Below are positions 6,403 through 6,783 of a stretch of DNA of 6,783 nucleotides, one piece after another. The stretch spans positions 1-6,783 of the forward strand of contig NZ_DQDX01000205.1 in NCBI RefSeq assembly GCF_003525665.1, given 5' to 3'. The notes beneath the pieces were generated by a model. It ran no database searches. It saw only the letters and a program-made list of their open reading frames with translations, and was not told the DNA's origin. The stretch's first letter is position 1. Every line of letters starts with the position of its first letter. The position numbers and the translations under genes are program-made. The DNA is from Flavobacterium sp. Lineage in GTDB: Bacteria > Bacteroidota > Bacteroidia > Flavobacteriales > Flavobacteriaceae.

Positions 6403-6693
6403 TTAATTCCCAGCGATTGGACTACCAAAAACACCAACAGCAAGTTCTGCCCAAAGCAAGAATAACAAAAATAAAATAATTCCAGAAATAAGTAGGCGAT
6501 GTTTGGTGCTTTTTACTTTTCGTAATACCAATTCAATTATCAAACTCGTTCCAAAAAGTAATATTCCAGCCATCACAAAATCCATCAACGACCAATTGAC
6601 TTCGTTGGAAAATTGCATAGTTACAAATGGAATTAGTAATAGTAGAAGCACTATTGAAAGTAGGATAAGAAAGGTTTTTGGTTTTGGGAGCAT
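6403..6693 (-). CDS. Small three-helix membrane protein, conserved hypothetical
   Basis: Counted from the ATG at 6693, this is a 96-residue, very hydrophobic inner-membrane protein with three predicted helices at about 7-27, 37-58 and 66-86. A polar stretch, MQFSNEVNWSLMDF (26-39), separates the first two, and the protein ends in WAELAVGVFGSPIAGN. The WAELAVG-FG-P-AG ending looks like a conserved Bacteroidetes small-protein signature, but I know no function. The frame stays open to an ATG at 6729, which would add MQLLLATKRKKK. I prefer 6693 because an A-rich tract directly before the ATG suits initiation in this phylum. The upstream ATG is 19 bases from the -7 box, close to the spacing of neighbouring genes, and remains possible. 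Ten A's separate the two starts. The gene is first in a two-gene unit with the exported protein, 9 bp apart. Confidence 0.75.
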   Translation of the reverse strand: MLPKPKTFLILLSIVLLLLLIPFVTMQFSNEVNWSLMDFVMAGILLFGTSLIIELVLRKVKSTKHRLLISGIILFLLFLLWAELAVGVFGSPIAGN

Positions 6694-6748
6694 TTTTTTT
6701 TTACGTTTGGTGGCTAAAAGAAGTTGCATACTTCATTCACTGACTATT

Positions 6749-6777
6749 CAAATATAACTAAAACTTTGATTCAACAA
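6749..6777 (-). promoter_or_regulatory. Promoter of the small membrane protein-exported protein unit
   Basis: On the minus strand TTG (6777-6775) is followed after 18 bases by TATATTTG (6756-6749), an exact match to the Flavobacterium arrangement TTG-N17-23-TAnnTTTG. It is the best two-part promoter in the window. It lies 19 bases before the ATG at 6729 and 55 bases before the ATG at 6693, and it should drive both minus-strand genes. Confidence 0.6.
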
Positions 6778-6783
6778 TTACCA

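Noticed and set aside
2900..6693. The idea that DUF983, the glycosyltransferase and the minus-strand pair form one new system
   Set aside because: They sit in separate transcription units with their own promoters, two of them convergent. Shared envelope location alone is not evidence of a joint pathway.

Overview
The window is AT-rich (individual stretches range from about 15% to 45% GC). Its promoters carry the TAnnTTTG -7 element typical of Bacteroidetes, its genes lack Shine-Dalgarno sequences, and its proteins resemble Flavobacteriaceae families. A Flavobacterium-like chromosome is the best guess. I see no RNA genes, CRISPR, insertion sequences or phage genes.

Layout. Bases 1-1892 hold a plus-strand pair: a cytosolic M20-family dipeptidase (pepD) and, 5 bp later, a small hotdog acyl-CoA thioesterase. 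A strong hairpin terminator follows at 1915-1949. Its T-run reaches into the stop codon of a convergent AraC-type regulator (1948-2808, minus). The regulator is divergent from a DUF983 zinc-ribbon membrane protein (2900-3262, plus) across a 91-bp spacer that appears to hold two overlapping, opposed promoters. Next, with its own promoter, is the largest gene (3354-5621, plus). It encodes a 755-residue multispanning GT-C glycosyltransferase with a C-terminal TPR array and resembles the eukaryotic TMTC O-mannosyltransferases. It ends 1 bp from the stop of a convergent minus-strand pair: a three-helix small membrane protein (promoter-proximal) and an exported protein with a DxNxDGxxE calcium-loop-like motif.

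How the genes may work together. The first pair is housekeeping (peptide turnover, acyl-CoA hydrolysis). The right half is envelope-related: a lipid-linked-sugar-dependent glycosyltransferase with a predicted periplasmic TPR domain, a secreted protein that may belong to a family linked to surface polysaccharide in Flavobacteriales, and two small membrane proteins. They occupy separate transcription units, so a shared pathway is only a hypothesis.

Most of the window is ordinary core genome. The items most worth a second look are the TMTC-like protein with an 18-bp in-frame tandem duplication in its inter-TPR linker, the overlapping divergent promoters beside the AraC gene, and a run of ten A's between two possible starts of the small membrane protein. 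I found no convincing new multi-gene system.
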